Part shown: positions 6,301 to 6,758 of the stretch, one piece after another | How positions within the stretch are numbered: the stretch's first letter is position 1 | Layout: each line of letters starts with the position of its first letter | Assembly (NCBI GenBank): GCA_947628885.1 | Contig: CANRBO010000072.1 | Coordinates: forward strand, 1 to 6,758 | Direction: 5' to 3' | Source of the DNA: an uncultured Clostridia bacterium | GTDB taxonomy: Bacteria > Bacillota > Clostridia > TANB77 > CAG-508 | DNA: 6,758 nt | Notes under the pieces: model-generated | What the model saw: the letters and a program-made list of their open reading frames with translations, nothing else | Database searches by the model: none | What the model was told of the DNA's origin: nothing | Program-made: the position numbers and the translations under genes

Positions 6301-6758
6301 ATTGGTTTTTCAGGATTTACAAAAGTTGAAAATGAGTCTATTACTTCTCCATTTCTTATTTTCATAATTCCAACTTCAGTGATTTTTTCTGTTCTGAAAG
6401 ATATTCCAGTTGTTTCTAAATCAAATACACAATATGTAGTGTCCTTTAATGTTTGCCCTTTATCCTTTGCTATTACAGGGTCTTTGTCTGATACTAAATA
6501 CCCCTCAACTCCATATATTATCTTTATTCCTGCCTTATCATAGCCTATCTTTTCCATTAAATGATGTGCGTCAGGGAAAGATTGAACAACACCATGGTCA
6601 GTTATGGCTATTGATTTCATCCCCCATTTTATTGCTCTATTTATCAAATCAGTTGCTGATGTTACAGCATCCATTTGGCTCATTTGAGTATGTAAATGAA
6701 GTTCTGTTCTTTTAACTTCAGAGTTGTCCAGCCTTATTGCTTTTTTTACAGGTTCTGT
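3378..6758 (-). CDS. polC: DNA polymerase III PolC-type alpha subunit (5' end outside window)
   Basis: PolC is the replicative DNA polymerase of low-GC Gram-positive bacteria, with polymerase and 3'-5' proofreading activity in one chain. The frame is open to the right edge: 25 codons precede the Met at 6683 and include ELHLHTQ, the first PHP metal motif, so that Met is not the start. The roughly 300 N-terminal residues are missing. Numbering from the 6683 Met, TDH (28-30) belongs to the PHP domain, which is interrupted by a DEDDh exonuclease with FDLETTG (Asp88, Glu90), HNADFD (Asp173) and HRALDD (His226, Asp231). The PHP part resumes near 270 and ends after CDVHF (397-401). A zinc site has Cys571, Cys574, Cys595 and Cys598. 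The polymerase catalytic acids are Asp624 and Asp626 in PDIDLNFSGEY and Asp749 in KLDILGHDDP. A helix-hairpin-helix segment lies near 1036-1062, and the chain ends in QMSLFG, a sliding-clamp binding motif. No internal stop or frameshift is seen. Confidence 0.97.
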   Translation of the reverse strand, partial: TEPVKKAIRLDNSEVKRTELHLHTQMSQMDAVTSATDLINRAIKWGMKSIAITDHGVVQSFPDAHHLMEKIGYDKAGIKIIYGVEGYLVSDKDPVIAKDKGQTLKDTTYCVFDLETTGISFRTEKITEVGIMKIRNGEVIDSFSTFVNPEKPIPYKVQEITNITDDMVKDAPTIKEIMPKILEFFGDSVLVAHNADFDTGFLRYNCEQLGLKFDYTYLDTLRLAKDLFPDYKKYKLGIIAENLGIKVEVAHRALDDVDTTVKVFNVMCKMLEEQGVKYLADIDNKEAGKANFKKLKSHHIIILAKDYVGLKNLYKLVSFSHVKYFYKKPLILKSILKKYSEGLIIGSACDQGELYQAILAGKSDEDIEEIAKDYDYLEIQPIQNDEYLVRNGTLKSDEDLKNIVRKIVDLGEKLGKPVCATCDVHFIDPQDEIYRRIIQAGQGYDDADMQAPLYLRTTEEMLKEFEYLGEEKAYEVVVTNTNKIADMCEVIRPISPEKCPPYIPKCEETIREIAYTKAHELYGDPLPEIVQGRLDKELDSIIKNGFSVMYIIAQKLVWKSNEDGYIVGSRGSVGSSFVANMTGITEVNSLPPHYRCPQCKYSDFTDYGIKNGFDLPDKFCPKCGHRLDKDGMDIPFETFLGFNGDKEPDIDLNFSGEYQAKAHKYTEVIFGKGTTFKAGTVGTVADKTAYGYVKKYFEEKGQPTSNAEIVRLSQGCTGIKRTTGQHPGGIIVVPKGREIYEFTPVQHPADDPNSDIITTHFDYHSIDQNLLKLDILGHDDPTVIRMLYDLTGLDPTKVPLDDKATMSIYSSTEALGVTPEAIKSEVGTYGIPESGTKFVRGMLKDTKPKTFEELIRISGLSHGTDVWLGNAQELIDNGTAKLSETICTRDDIMLYLIKQGVQPNTAFKIMELVRKGKVAKEPEKWAGFKKTMEENNVPSWYIDSCNKIKYLFPKAHAAAYVTNAFRIAWYKVHIPKAYYTAYFTIRADAFDSDIMCHGQEKVKNKMKEIELLANNATQKDSAMYETLEIVNEMYERKITFLPIDLYKSNAVKFKMEDDGIRPPLNSIPGFGTIAAQGVEEARKQGEFMSIDDLRIRAKIGNSAIEMLKNAGCLDGMSQSNQMSLFG

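Overview
This is a low-GC Gram-positive (Firmicutes) chromosome fragment, probably from an uncultured gut-type clostridium or relative. The evidence is very AT-rich DNA, a PolC-type replicative polymerase, AGGAG-type ribosome binding sites, and a prepilin-like leader of the clostridial KGVTLVALVVTII type. The standard genetic code is used. Every gene I can support lies on the minus strand, so the window reads from right to left.

Right side (3378-6758): polC, lacking its 5' end. It keeps the PHP domain with the inserted proofreading exonuclease, the zinc site, the catalytic aspartates and a C-terminal clamp-binding motif. Downstream are a 216-bp spacer and a small DUF1294 membrane protein (2883-3161).

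Middle (2086-2886): an AT-rich stretch of about 800 bp without a gene body. It holds eleven tandem 18-19 bp repeats, three perfect DnaA boxes (two adjacent, one close to the repeats), a strong 15-bp hairpin/terminator and a near-consensus sigma-A promoter. The promoter drives an orphan minimal nucleotidyltransferase (1777-2085), whose true start is the ATG at 2085.

Left side (1-1727): the most unusual part. A module of promoter, ribosome binding site, ATG and GA-microsatellite leader occurs twice, exactly 1591 bp apart (1-137 and 1592-1727). Each copy starts a protein MKK.ENVAR followed by Glu-Arg repeats. In the complete copy, a (CT)16 tract on the plus strand lies between the start codon and a prepilin-type membrane helix. 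At this length the helix is out of frame with the ATG, the arrangement of a slipped-strand phase-variable surface protein in the OFF state. A second frame break separates the helix from a 350-codon secreted body (404-1456). The body gene runs into a 3' remnant of a DUF1016/YhcG-type nuclease gene (214-426), followed by a hairpin terminator. The other leader copy runs off the left edge.

Taken together, the left side looks like part of a tandem family of pilin-like surface-protein genes with duplicated, slippage-prone 5' ends, able to vary both by repeat-length change and by recombination between the repeats. No protein function was tested; all family calls come from motif recognition by eye.
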